From Ditylenchus dipsaci (lineage: Eukaryota > Nematoda > Chromadorea > Rhabditida > Anguinidae), in NCBI GenBank assembly GCA_004194705.1, contig SADC01000928.1:118187-182186 (forward strand): a DNA stretch of 64,000 nt, read 5' to 3'. The position numbers and the translations under genes were made by a program. The notes beneath the pieces are model-generated. The model had not been told where the DNA came from and did no database searches. It saw only the letters and a list, made by a program, of their open reading frames with translations. Numbering within the stretch: position 1 is the first letter of the stretch; every line of letters begins with the position of its first letter. Positions 9,345 to 21,000 of this stretch are shown here, piece after piece.

Positions 9345-12300
9345 ATGTCGTTTTCAATTACATTCAGCCTGATAATATTCTCAACTTACGTAACAGTAAA
9401 GGCCGATCGTAAGTATTTCTTTTTAAAGTTGGTTTCAGCATTCTTGCTTTTACAAAATGCTTTTTAGCAGTAGAAGATGTGAAAGACATGCTTGCCCAGT
9501 TCACTAATTTCACAGAATCAGCCGATGACAGTTTGGGCAAGCTCAAGCTAATATCCGACCAAAATCCAGAATTTATATCACGTATAGAAAAAGTGGGAGC
9601 CTTAATTAATCTAGGAACAAATGCAAATTATACGGTATCTTTTTGGTTAAGTTGCTAAGCTGAACTTCTGTACTATTTACTTTTCAGGCAAGTGATCAAG
9701 AAAAAGTAGCTCTGCGTATACTTCACTCATTTTTGAAGCAACAGTTGCCTAGACTTGGAATACTTGTGATTCGAATTATCAACAAACTAGAATGCAGTCT
9801 GACATTGGAAAATTATCACAAGGTGGTCTTGAAATAAGTTTTGGGATAAATTTATGAAAAAGTTACTTTTTACTGCATAAAAGCTACAATGGAAGAAAAA
9901 ATTGAAAAAAATCGTTTCACCGTGTGTCCAAAAGTTCGGAAGCTTTTTCGAATGTCCTATCAGGGATACATTCCTTCAAAATTTAGTATCCTATAATGTA
10001 CTGCTGAATAGCGCAGTTTTTCTTCTTTCATTTGGTATATAACTTTAATTATCAACTATTCAAAATGACCACCACCAGCTAAATACATTTACGAAGTCGT
10101 TTTGGAAATCGCGCACAACTTTTCGAATTTTATCAAGGTGGATACTCTACTATCCACTCTAAATTGGAAGAAGAGCAATATTGAATGGGCACTGAGGTCG
10201 CCTGATTGGATTGTTCATGATTGTTTTGCCTAGCCGTATCTCTAGTCTAAAGCATGCTCCACTGCCTTGAAGGATTCGCCGGCTAAAGAATAAGCCGAAA
10301 TTCCACAAGAAAATATTCCAAAAACAATGCACCACTTTCCAAAAGGACTTCGTAAATTAATTTAGCTGGTGGTGGTCATTTAGAATAGTTCTTGATGAAA
10401 GTTATACAGTCGACGCTCTCCATAGCAGACCCTCCATAACGGACAGCTCTCTATAACGGACAAAAAATTTGGTCGATTTGGTTAGAGTTAGTATAATTTG
10501 ACTTAAATATATCTGACCTGACGGACGCTCTCTATAACGGACAAAAAAGTCGGTCCCTCCAAGTCCGTTATGGAGAGCGTCGACTGTATACCAAATCAAA
10601 ATTTAAAAAAGCTTGTTTATTATAAGACACTAAATACTAGAGGAATGTATCCTAGATTGGACACTCAATGAAATTTCCGAACTTTTGGGACACACGGTAA
10701 CTAATACCGCATGTCTTGTACATTAGTATATTTCAGCATGTCACTATTCCGATGCTTGACTTTCTACCAGTGATTTATGCAATCACGGATCCTGCGGAAA
10801 ACAGAACCAGATGGTTGGACACTTTCAAGGCCAAATGTGGTTCATGGAAATCTCAAGACAGTCTAGAGAGGATCTTAACTGTATGCACAGGGCGGCCAAG
10901 AAATTTTCCTGATTTCAGACGCTCATAGTTTTTTGCTCTGTTGCGATTTCGAAATTCTGTTTTTACAGCCATTCTTAGAATCGCGGGCAATTTCACTAAA
11001 TATATGATGTTATAATACGACTTTACTTGGTCCTCTCTGTGGGTAGGTAACGTCCGAACCAAGCGAAAATTCTGTTTTCGACATTATATAGCAGTTGGCT
11101 GTAGAATAGAATTTCTGAATTGCGACAGGGCGAAAAGTTATGAACATTTGAATTCGGGGAATTTCACGGGCCATCCTGTATACAAAACTTTAAAGAGCAA
11201 TGTGTTGAGTGCAGGGTTTGCGATTCTGCTTAACATTTTGCCGAAAACTTTCTCAGCCTTCCATAGCATTTTTTCAAGTTTCGAAAATGCTAGTAATTTC
11301 ATCGATTATTTCCAAAATCGCAAACCAATCACTCTAGCAAATTTAAAATAAAAAATAATTTTCAGTGCAGGCCTTTCGTTAATAAAAAAAATTAATTTTT
11401 CTCTGTTTAGTTTTTTCGTCATTCGTTCAACAGATGTGTTACGCCAGCTGAACTAGAAGAGATTTTTACAAGGATGAACAGACCGTAAATTTCTATTTTT
11501 ACCGCTTATTTTTTGCAATTTTATTTTAATTTGCAAAATTCGAATTTGCGCGGGACCCACCTAATTTTGTCGATAATATTGTCAAAGACTTGGTTGCAGT
11601 ATAGATTCCCCCCCCCTCTCCTCGCAGAGTGCTCGATGGAAGAAATAACTTCATATTCGTGTTTCTCGACCCCGATTTCGTGAGAAAGCCGCTCGTTTTT
11701 TTTGATTCTGAGAAAAAAGTTTTCGAACCACAGGGGGTATCATGGTTTTTTAGCCAACATTTCAAAAATTCCAATTGGCGCCTTTTGAATTTTAAAAGGA
11801 TTAAGGGCTATATTGGGAGGGGAAGGAATAAAAGGGGCACTTTTATGGCAGAAAGATAGAAAGTAAATATGTGTATTCTTCAACTGCCTCACCATGTTTT
11901 TCAACTGGGCCGTGGCAAAAAGAGACTCTATATGCATTTTACGGTCAAGAGTTCTTCTCGGAATAATGTCTAAAGTAAGTGAGCGAGCGCATCTCTAACT
12001 CTCAAGCCCCTGCGCCACCTTCGGGGCGCAGGGGGCTTGGGGGCTTGGAGCCGGGATGCGCAAACACATATACTTTAGACACAAATCACTCGAAAGTGAC
12101 TCTGAATGCATGAAAAAGCATGCATACCAGAGTCTATTTATGCGGTAGGTCACAGTATTCAAAACTATGTTCAACATCTTCTTGTACATAGGCCATGTGT
12201 GATTAGTGGCCCCTTTTTCCCTTCCCCTCCAATACAGCTCTTATTGCCTTTAAAATTCAAAGGCGCCAATTTAAATTTTCAAATTTAGACTAAAAAGCCA

Positions 12301-15040
12301 TAATACTACCCCTGTGGTTCGAAATTTTTTTTCTCAGAATCAAAAAACAGCCGGCTTTCTAATGAAATCGGGGTCGAGAAACACGAATATGAAGTTATCT
12401 CCTCCATCCGAGCACTCTGCGTGGGGGGGGGGAGGATTCTATACTCAAGCCAAAGGCTTTTAGATCAAAAGCTTTATTTTCGATGCTTGAAACTAAACAA
12501 GCAATTAATAAAATGACAATTTTGCCAAAGTATGACCAAGCCGTACTTTATTTTGACAAATTTACTTTATATTGAAATTTTGAGATAAGAACCTTGATTC
12601 AAAGTCTCTTTTTGATAACTTCTAAAGAATACCACTAATGTAAGGTATTTACCTGGGGAGATCTGAGCAAATGTCTAAATTTTAGTCAAATTTTTTAGTA
12701 ATTGTCGTCTCAGCCCTATACTCATGTATAAACCCTTAAAGGACCATACTTGTTGATGACAATGGGAATTTGGCAAATTCAAATGCGCGCGGGACACTTT
12801 TTTTTACTCCAAAAATGTTTTTTGAATTATGTGTTGTTGAAATGTAATGATAAAAAACTTAATTTATATAAGTGACCTAGGTAGCTCAGGACAGACCCCA
12901 AGTGCACACCCCCTAAATGCAACCACCCCCCCCCCTAAGTGCACCTTCCAAGGGGAGGGGGGGGTGCATTTAGGGTTTTTTTCGTACATTTTTTTTAGTG
13001 TTTTTATGTTATTGTCTCGAAGAAAAAGTATTTTTTTTTACTTTTTTCGCCAAAATTTGAATTTTTGCCTTTAGATATCAAGGTAATGACTGTGTTTGGG
13101 GTATCTTCCACCTGTATACTACCCAAACTACCCAAACCACTTGGATAGCACCAAAACCATCTGAATAGTGTCCAAATCATTTAAATAGTGCTCACATCAT
13201 CCAGACAGGCTCTAACCACCTCATAGTACCTATGCACTTAGGGGGTGCACTTAACCGCAGGGGGAGTGGCTGCACATGGGGTTTTACGGTAGCTCAGTGG
13301 TATAGCAGCGTGTGTGGTGAAAATTGCCCTCAGGTTCGATTCCTTGTCTGCTATGTTATTTTTTTTATCATTTATTCTTATATCTTATACATATAAATGA
13401 TTAAAAAAATTCGGAATAAAAAAAGTGTCCCGCGTGCATTTGAATTTGCCAAATTCCCATTGTCATCAACAAGTATGGTCCTTTAAAGCGTAGAAAAATG
13501 ACCTCAAAGTTAATTCTGAACTATTTAAAGACTGTGTAGTACCGTTGTACTTGTGATTAAAAGTCTTGCTTGCATTCGAGAATCCATAACCTTCAAATAT
13601 ATGAAGCCTTAAAGCTTATTCATGCTCAAACACGCGTAGCTGAGACATAAATCACTCGAAAAAACAGGCATGCCGGAGATTTGTATGCATTGAAACGCAT
13701 GGTCAAATTGGCCTCTTGCGAGAACAAAAATTTAACCCTAGAAAAAAACTCCAGAAATAATAGGTAATTTTACTTCACACTCAACCTTTTTGCAAAAAAA
13801 ATCAGTATTAGTTAATTCGATGACTAAATAATTTTGTCTCGAGAGGATTCAAAACTTGACAAACTATTATGAATTCAAAAGATGGACTTGAATTTTTTCA
13901 GCACTTATGGAAGTGGGAATGTTGTGGACAGATATGTTGAACGCTACCACGAAATCAGTGCTGGACTGGACTGCAAATTTTATTCATCGTGAGATGGCTC
14001 TTATTAATTTTCCAAACAAAATTCTTTTTCAGTTGTCTTTTATTAGACACTTTGGAGAGTAGTGGATACCGTCGACAGCGCTTGTTGGATATGTCAGATG
14101 CCATACGGATTGACCTGATTCGGCTGGTCTCGCAACTTTTTTTAAGCAAAAGACTTAATTTTTTATGCACTTTGTAGCAACTGATGGTTGGATCTGTCTC
14201 AGCTTGGAATTTAAAGAATACAGTTACTTGCAATATTTGTACGAGGAACCCAAGAATGTTGTTGCCGAAGCTGCAGATAAATTTACAATTGGATTCCTCC
14301 ATCATTGGTAGCACTATTTCAAATTTATTAATGCACACAAATTCAAAAAAATTGCACATAGGAAGTAGCTTGGCCTAGGATTACTGCTTTGTTTGTGCAA
14401 CGAGCCATTGAAGCCACTCCAAACATCGATCGCGAGAACTATCAGTCATTAGCTGAAGAAATATTAACTATAGCTCAGGAAAGGGGACCGCCTGAGTAAG
14501 TTATTTGGCGATTTCAGCTAAAAAATGACATGAAATTTCAGCTTCACTTACCAGGTCCTAGTTACAGATGCTTCACTTCAAACTGAGACTGTGTGCAATC
14601 CTCACAGTTTTTACAAATACGAGATCTGCATAGTATTGACACTTTTGTTTTGAGACATGAGAAAAATGGGTCATCAAAAGGTTAGAAGCCGCCAATCAAT
14701 GGATCGCAGCCAACAAATACAACATTATAGAAGTTTTTAGGTAAATAATTTTGTTGTTAAGTCTTTTAAATCAGTTCATTATAGAGAAAATGGATCCTCA
14801 GACAGTTTAAACCAAACACTTCATGCATTAGATCATCAAGTGGGCCTTTTTGGCAATAATTCATTCTTCAAAACTGCCGTTTTAATACGCAACAACAAGT
14901 TTCTGGCATCCCAGTGCACAATAGAGACAGGAATGGCTGCTGAAAGTTTGGATAGAAACAGCATCGCCCATATAGAATACTTCACAAACGGACTGACTTC
15001 AGCAAACTTTACAAACTGTTTCTGTTTATTTGACCATTGA
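9345..15040 (+). CDS. Gene B copy 1 (B1), secreted-protein family
   Basis: Function not recognised; paralogous to gene A. Exons: 9345-9408 (signal peptide MSFSITFSLIIFST), 9468-9634, 9688-9822, 10737-about 10895, 11411-11484, 13902-13988, 14033-about 14126, 14178-14307, 14362-14495, 14542-14740, 14785-15040. An in-frame ATG at 9285 exists but is not conserved in frame in B2, so 9345 is preferred. Exon 2 is helical (DVKDMLAQFTN). Later motifs are ITDPAENRTRWLDTF, GYRRQRLLDMSD and, in the last exon, NNKFLASQCTIETG, which matches A's NQNLLASKTII. Breaks: the exon 4 donor is disrupted by an insertion, one A is lost near 14283, and there is a shift near 14615. Secretion is inferred from the N-terminus only. 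Confidence 0.8.
10180..10380 (+). pseudogene. Decayed mariner transposase C-terminal region
   Basis: Interrupted reading frames keep recognisable pieces: RSPD followed by a D..F..PYL..SKA block, then AEIPQEN and HHFPKGLRKL, the same order as the better copy at 3686-3910. Several stop codons; inactive. Confidence 0.65.
10407..10586. mobile_element. pogo/Tigger-like MITE (180 bp)
   Basis: Ends CAGTCGACGCTCTCCATAGC and, reversed, CAGTCGACGCTCTCCATAAC, flanked by TA. Each arm repeats a CTCTCTATAACGGAC-type motif. It sits inside the 9919-10698 mariner remnant. Confidence 0.88.
10886..11180. mobile_element. TIR element at the B1 exon 4 donor
   Basis: Left end CACAGGGCGGCCAAGAAATTT, right end reading TACAGGATGGCCCGTGAAATT on the opposite strand. 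It lies exactly where B2 has the exon 4 donor (GTAT|GTAAGT), so it appears to have interrupted or replaced the B1 splice site. Ends resemble Tc1/mariner types. Confidence 0.6.
11599..12444. mobile_element. Poly-C-ended palindromic element, copy 1
   Basis: Arms run GTATAGATTCCCCCCCC, then AACTTCATATTCGTGTTTCTC, then ACCCCGATTTC and back in the other arm. The centre is the TCTAAGGTA core (about 11955-12180) with a long GC-rich hairpin around GCCCCTGCG. Relatives: 15834-16704, 30465-31315, 31385-31905. Confidence 0.75.
12890..13287. mobile_element. C/G-rich foldback inserted in a tRNA-like A box
   Basis: Flanked by the direct repeat GGTAGCTCAG (12880-12889, 13288-13297), consistent with a 9-10 bp target duplication. 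Ends GACAGACCCCAAGTGCA and, reversed, GTAAAACCCCATGTGCA. The interior includes CCCCTAAGTGCACC repeats and a stretch with ACTACCCAAACTACCC. The target is the A box of the tRNA-like core. Confidence 0.75.
13281..13352 (+). repeat. tRNA-like SINE core with A and B boxes
   Basis: GGTAGCTCAGTGG matches an A box and GGTTCGATTCC is a perfect B box about 35 bp downstream. The acceptor stem does not pair and the D stem is poor, so this is a tRNA-derived core rather than a tRNA gene. It lies at the centre of the 12740-13482 MITE. Confidence 0.75.
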
Positions 15041-15215
15041 AGTCGCACTGTTTTCAATAATAATAAAAACTTACAAAATATCTCCACACAAAATTCACTT
15101 TAACATTTTTATAAAAAAAAAAGTTTCACATCATTGAACCAATTGTTTTCACTTACTCATGACATTAACTTGAAAACAGTTTGTATGATTATTATGAACA
15201 TCTTAGCACTATAGT

Positions 15216-15595
15216 GGGGCGCCCGTCCATCACCGTCCTTTTTTTTATCGCCATCCTGCACTTTCACCAGATTTTTATAACGGAACGCTTTTTTCATTTT
15301 ACATTATACAGTCAGTTTTTTGTACCTTATTTTCGGGTGACCGTCAGGGTTTTGTTTCAATTCTAGTTCAAAAAAATGAGGCCGTCCCAATTTCTACGAC
15401 TCTTTTGAAATATTCATGTAAAATTAGGACATTTTTTGAAATAAAAGTACAAGGAAACCTGGACGGTCGCTTAAAAATAAGGTAGAAAAATAAAAGTGAT
15501 TGTATGATGTAAAATAAAAAAGCGTTCCGGTATTAAAAATCTGGTGAAAATGCAGGACGGCGATGAAAAAAATCAGGATGGAACGGACAAGCGCC
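15216..15595. repeat. Palindromic element GGCGCCCGTCC
   Basis: Arms pair from GGGGCGCCCGTCCATC through ATCGCCATCCTGCA and AACGGAACGC, returning as GCGTTCCG and GGACAAGCGCC. No clear target duplication. Confidence 0.65.
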
Positions 15596-15653
15596 AGACT
15601 ATGCTTAGCAAAAAGTTGCGGTGCAGTCCAAGAGCTACAAAAACCATTCTACA

Positions 15654-16726
15654 TACCGTATTATCTCTAATAAGGCCCCACTCTCCAATAAAGCTGCATG
15701 TTTTAGAGGTATTGAAGAATATCAGTCCTAATTAAACCTAAAAGACGACTTTTAAGAAGACCCCACCTTCTAATAAGGCCCCACCTTCAAAGAGGTGTTG
15801 AAAAATAAGTCCTCTTATTAAAGATAAGGTAACACTTTACTTGACCCCCCCCCACGGCTGACCCACTTTTGATGACAATTTTGAAAAACCGATTGCATAT
15901 TCGTGTTTCTCGACCCCGATTTAGGCGCGAATTTACCAGTCGTTTCCGGTAAAGTGAAAAAAAATTTTTTTTCAAACCACAGGGGGGGTATCATGGATTT
16001 TAGTCAAATTTGAAAAATTTGAATTCGCGCCTTTTGAATTTTGAAGGGGTTAAGGGCTGTATAGGGAGGGGAAGGGAATAAAAGGGGCCACTTTTATGGC
16101 AGAACGTTAGAAAAAACATATATTGCTATATTCTGGCTGTCTTACCATGTTTTTTAACTGAGCCGTGGCAAAAAGAGCCTCTATATGCACTTTATGATCA
16201 AGAGTACTTCTCGGAATCATGTCTAAGGTAAGTGAGTGCGCGCATCTCTAACTCTCAAGCCCCTGCGCCCCCTTCGGGGGCGCAGGGGCTTGGGGGCTTG
16301 GAGTTGAGATGCGCACACACACATACCTTAGACACAAATCACTCGAAAAAGACTCTGGATGCATGAAAAAGCATGCATACCAGAGTTTATTTATGCGGTA
16401 GGCCCCAGTATTCAAAACTATGTTCAACATCTTCCTTTTTGTTCAAAGTGGCCCCTTTTATTCCCTTTCCCTCCCTATACAGCCCTTAATCCCTTCAAAA
16501 TTCAAAAGGCGCGAATTCAAATTTTTCAAATTTTGACTAAAATCCATGATACCCCCCCTGTGGTTTGAAAAAAAATTTTTTTTCACTTTACCGGAAACGA
16601 CTGGTAAATTCGCGCCTAAATCGGGGTCGAGAAACACGAATATGCAATCGGTTTTTCAAAATTGTCATCAAAAGTGGGTCAGCCGTGGGGGGGGTCAAGT
16701 AAAGTCAAGCCAAAGATAATACGGTA
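15654..16726. mobile_element. TACCGTATTATCT element with nested palindrome
   Basis: Ends TACCGTATTATCT and AAGATAATACGGTA. The left arm repeats TAATAAGGCCCCAC-type units. Encloses the poly-C palindrome 15834-16704. The end sequence resembles that of 57877-58108. Confidence 0.6.
15834..16704. mobile_element. Poly-C-ended palindromic element, copy 2
   Basis: Ends ACTTTACTTGACCCCC and complement. It shares with copy 1 the CGAATATGC..GAGAAACACG arm segment (CTCGACCCCGATTT) and the TCTAAGGTA hairpin core (about 16215-16435). The two arms are nearly identical, suggesting recent origin or gene conversion. Confidence 0.75.
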
Positions 16727-16859
16727 ATCATTTTTAAAAACCTGAGTGTTGAGATATGATTCTTTAGAAAAAATCAATTTCTTGAGTTAGTCAAAGCGAA
16801 GAAATTGAGTTTGAAATTGGTTAGTCAAACATTGGTCAGCGTTATCCGTCCTAACTTAA

Positions 16860-17469
16860 AGGGAGGGTGCATGTTGCGTGGGATTTTCGATCATTGTTCT
16901 TTTGTTTTTGTAACCGCATGCTTTATTGATAATGGCTCATCTGTTAACACATCCCTTCGCCAACTTTTTGCGCAGAATCTGATACTGTTATCAAAATCAA
17001 AACATCTTTCAAATAATCTCATGAAAAACATAAAAGTTGGCCAAACAATTCATGCCGTATTTCCTTCACATACCTCTTTAAGATTCTTTTGTGACGGCTT
17101 TTCGTTAAAGTTTACTTTTTGGGTGGTTATTAGGCTACATACCACTCCAAACCTAACTTAATGTCTTTGCTACACTCTCAGCGGTAAGTCACCCACTCAT
17201 TGTCCAGAAAAGCAGGCAAAAACCCAATGACAAGAACACGATTTAGAATAGGAAAAGAGTATGTGAGGAATACGGCATGAATTGTTTGGTCAACTTTTAT
17301 GTTTTTTATGAAAATTTTCGTAAGATATTTTTATTCTGATAACATTTTCGGATTCTGCGTAAAAAGATGGCCAAGGGATGTATTGACAGATGAGCTATTA
17401 TAATAAAGCATGCGGTTAAGAAAACAAAACAGCAACAGTCGAAAATCCCACGCAATATGCAACCTCCCT
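16860..17469. mobile_element. TTAA-type MITE, AGGGAGGGTGC family
   Basis: Ends AGGGAGGGTGCATGTTGCG and the complement of CGCAATATGCAACCTCCCT, flanked by TTAA on both sides (16856-16859, 17470-17473). Arms include ATGGCTCATCTGTTAACAC-type sequence. The loop has an AT-rich spacer without genes. Confidence 0.82.
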
Positions 17470-18026
17470 TTAAGGCCGATTTAATAATGGTCCAAGATAT
17501 GTTTGGGTCGGCCTTAACATGCGCTGGATAAACCTTGCCCAAACCCTAAAAAATCGCGAAAAACAAAAACGTGGCGAAAAAACTTGCGTCGCAAATCTTG
17601 CAGTACGGAAAACGCTGCGCAAATCTTAAGGCAGAAATCTTGCAGTCCAAATTTCACATTCTCTCATCTTACAGTCGCGATTCTCGCTACCTAACTATTG
17701 TGGTGCTCATCTGGTGTTCGAATAGTGCGGCGCAAAATATTGTGTTTGTGAATCATCTGCTGAAAGTCTTATTGCTCAAATCTTACCACGCCATTGAAGA
17801 ATAGGGCCATAATAATTGTTCTAAGCCATATTGAATGAGCATTATTTTACTACATAACTAAACATCATCTATCACCAGACTGAGAGATATATAATCAACA
17901 CCAACAACATTAAAACAGTTGTTTCTATATTTACCTCCATTCATTTATTTATTACTTGGATAAAAATAGGAATGAGGAGATGCGAGGAAATTTAATCAAG
18001 TAGTTGAAAATTTTTTAATTTACTCT

Positions 18027-21000
18027 ATGTACCAAAACATACTTTCAATACTTTTTATATTTACGACACTACCGCCAGTAAATTCAGGCCGTAAGTAAAT
18101 TTCACCAAAAGTAGCACAATTTTTTTATTTCTAGCACTTTTGAATGCAGAAAATTTTCTTACTGAATTTTTGTCTTACATCAGCAGAAGCAAATGTTATG
18201 GATGTGCTAGCGACAATGTCTGATAACAACGAAAAGTTTCTCCGAAAATTAGGATTGGTAGCATCTTTGTTGCTTAACGAAACCGCTAACAGTTTGCCCG
18301 TAATCTTTTTTTGGGTATCGACGTTAGGTACCTTTTTTTCTATTTTGGAAGTACCATATGTTCTAACTACTTAGGCTTAGACCTTAGGGATAGGCCAGCG
18401 TATGTTAGGATGAACTAATTAATTTCTTATGCACTTTTTCGGGATAATCTGGGACGGGGACTAATATTTGGGTGCTTTTTTCTGAGGTTTTATAAAAAAA
18501 GAGATTTGGGACGAAATGGGACAAAAGGTACCTAACGTCAACGCGCCCTTTTTTCTGCCTAGTCAATAATAACCAAACAGCTGTATAGGTGGAAACTGAA
18601 GAAATGCAAGCTCTAATCAAATTGCACAGCACTATTATACCTAAGTTTTCGTTACTGAGCGATTTGAAACGTAATCTATCATTCCAATATAGTTGGCCAA
18701 CCAAAAACTACGGGCTTGTGAGTTTCACAAAATAAAATTCAGCAACCAAAGGCTAACTTGAAATTTTAGACGTTAGAACCTCCTTATTTTTGGTATGATT
18801 ATGATCGAAATGGCCCTTATCCTGACAAGTACTGGTTTAAGAAAACTTTCTGATGCTTTGCGAACATTTTTCTTCCCCAATGACGAAATTGGAGGTTTAA
18901 TTGAATGATTCAAAATTGAAGCTTATTTTATATACTAGATTTATAGGAGCTATACCTGAAAGTTGATCTCAGTTGTGATCTTCCCACCTATGAACAAACC
19001 TCAATTTATGCGGAATTATTTTCTCTGTTTAAAGAGATTGATGACCAGGTGGGAGATTACAGAACATTCAGTGGTCAGAATTACCACTATGACCCGTTCA
19101 GATCAAGTAAGTTTGTTGGAAATTTTCAGCAATCGATGCTATTCAATTTATTCTTTTACAACACAGTTGAGTCTCAATATGGTGGAACCACTCGGGACTG
19201 GCTTTAGATTGCCACTATAGTTCCACTATGGCTCCATCATGGCTGGGCTTTAAAAAAATTCGGGTGGTTAACTCAATTTTTTAAATTGTTTTGACCTTAT
19301 TTCTTGTTTTATATGCAACTTTTAAACAAATTTTGAGCATCTTAGCCAACGATTGGAAGCTTAGAATGTTAACTACACAATGGTATATTAACCTCTTGGT
19401 TGGGTACACAAAATTTTTATGGTATGGAATTATCTCGAATATTTTTATTCGAAATGCTTACCGTTTGTTAATATACCATTGTGTAGCTAACTTTATAAGT
19501 TCTGAATCGCGGGTAAAATGCTCAAAATTTTAGAAAAAAAGTTGCCTAAAAAACAAGAAAAAAGATAAAAAAAAATCGAGTTTACTGTGCTACAACCCTA
19601 CAGTCAACTGAACTTGAATTAGATATGGAAATTTAGAAGTGATGGGCCAGCTTACAAGAATGCCCTACAAAGCAGCTAGCAAAGTAATCCAGGCAATACG
19701 AAAAAGTAGGTTGGCCATTTTAAAAACAAACGATGATTATAAAGCGGTATTGACAGAAGTTTTTCCAATTAAAAACCATCTGTATTCACTTGCTAAGGTC
19801 GCAGGTAAAATGAGAGAGGCCCTAAAAATTCACATGTATGTAGCTGAAAATTTCCGGTGAGTTTTTATGCAGGTATAACTGCTAGACAAAAGTTATACAA
19901 TAAATTTTAGATGTGCTCTCAAAGCTCTCATAGAAGATAATTTTTACGAAACGAACGCACTACTAAAGGCATCTAGACATATACAAATCAATCTAGTCCA
20001 ATTGGTTTGTCGTTTTGCAAAAAAAATTGACTGTTTTTTAATGGGCAAAACTTTTTTTGACTCAGATTCACTTTTTTTTGACCCAGATTCACTTTTTTTT
20101 GACCCAGGTTCACTTTTTGACCCAGGTTCACTTTTTTGTCCCAGATTTCCTCATTTCTGTCCCAGATTTAGCTTAAACCACAGGGGACCAAGCACTTACA
20201 AAATTGGTCAAAAAATTTTTCTCTCATAACAGCCTGAAAGTTTTTCTATAACGTTTCTATCATGTTTTGAGCATTTTCGCCAAGGTCCCCAAGGCAAAAA
20301 TTTTTGCGGAAAAAATAATTTTTGGCGAAAATGCTCAAAACATGATAGAACGAGTAGTACATAGTCCAAGTTTTGTATATCAAAGGATGCCGCCTTTGTG
20401 CCCCATACCATTTCTTGGCTTCATCATAACACTGCATATTAAAGAACAGCAATCTGTACACATCGAATCTTACTCTTGTCTTGTCTAAAACGAAATTATA
20501 ACAGCATGTTGTTGCCTATATTTTGAAATGTGCTCAATAGGTATGGGCCAAAAAGGGCGGAGCTTAACACCTCCTATACCTATGGCTTCTCTTTGAAAGT
20601 GCCCATAGGTATGGGCACAAAGGCGGCATCCTTTGATATACAAAACTTGGACTATGTACTACTGAAACGTTATAGAAAAACTTTCAGGCTGTTATGAGAG
20701 AAAATTTTTTTGACCAATTTTGTAAGTGCTTGGTCCCCCTGTGGTTTAAGCTAAATCTGCGACAGAAATGAGGAAATCTGGGACAAAAAAAGTGAATCTG
20801 GGTCAAAAAAGTGAATCTGGGTCAAAAAAAGTATTGCCCTTTTTAATGCAATCTAGTCTTGTTGAGCCGAAACTCTCTCAATTTTTTTTTTCTTGCGGTA
20901 AATGCGATATTTTTGCAGTAAAAATCCGATACTGTACACCATTAAGAGTGTTGTGTTTTGGTCTGCCGGTGTAAATAAAAACAACTGAAATATTCTCAGG

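Larger units (their letters stand above)
9919..10698. mobile_element. Degenerate mariner-like element
   Basis: Ends ACCGTGTGTCCAAAAGTTCG and the complement of CCGAACTTTTGGGACACACGG. Lies in B1 intron 3. The interior has a decayed transposase 3' end on the plus strand (about 10180-10380) and a nested pogo-like MITE at 10407-10586. Confidence 0.75.
12740..13482. mobile_element. TTAA-type MITE with tRNA-like core
   Basis: Inverted ends AGGACCATACTTGTTGATGA (and complement), flanked by TTAA on both sides (12736-12739, 13483-13486). Inner arms contain GCGCGCGGGACAC. The centre carries a tRNA-like sequence with A and B boxes, interrupted by the 12890-13287 insertion. It is the best-preserved member of its family. 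Confidence 0.85.
15041..18026. other. B1-A2 intergenic region
   Basis: No host gene seen. It is occupied by three large elements (15216-15595, 15654-16726 with nested 15834-16704, and 16860-17469). About 550 bp of unassigned AT-rich sequence precedes the A2 start. Confidence 0.6.

Noticed and set aside
13281..13352. Functional tRNA gene
   Set aside because: A and B boxes are good, but acceptor and D stems do not pair and the sequence is the centre of a MITE.
20002..20229. Asp/Phe/Ser repeat protein
   Set aside because: Translation of the tandem units in the left arm of the 20043-20839 foldback.
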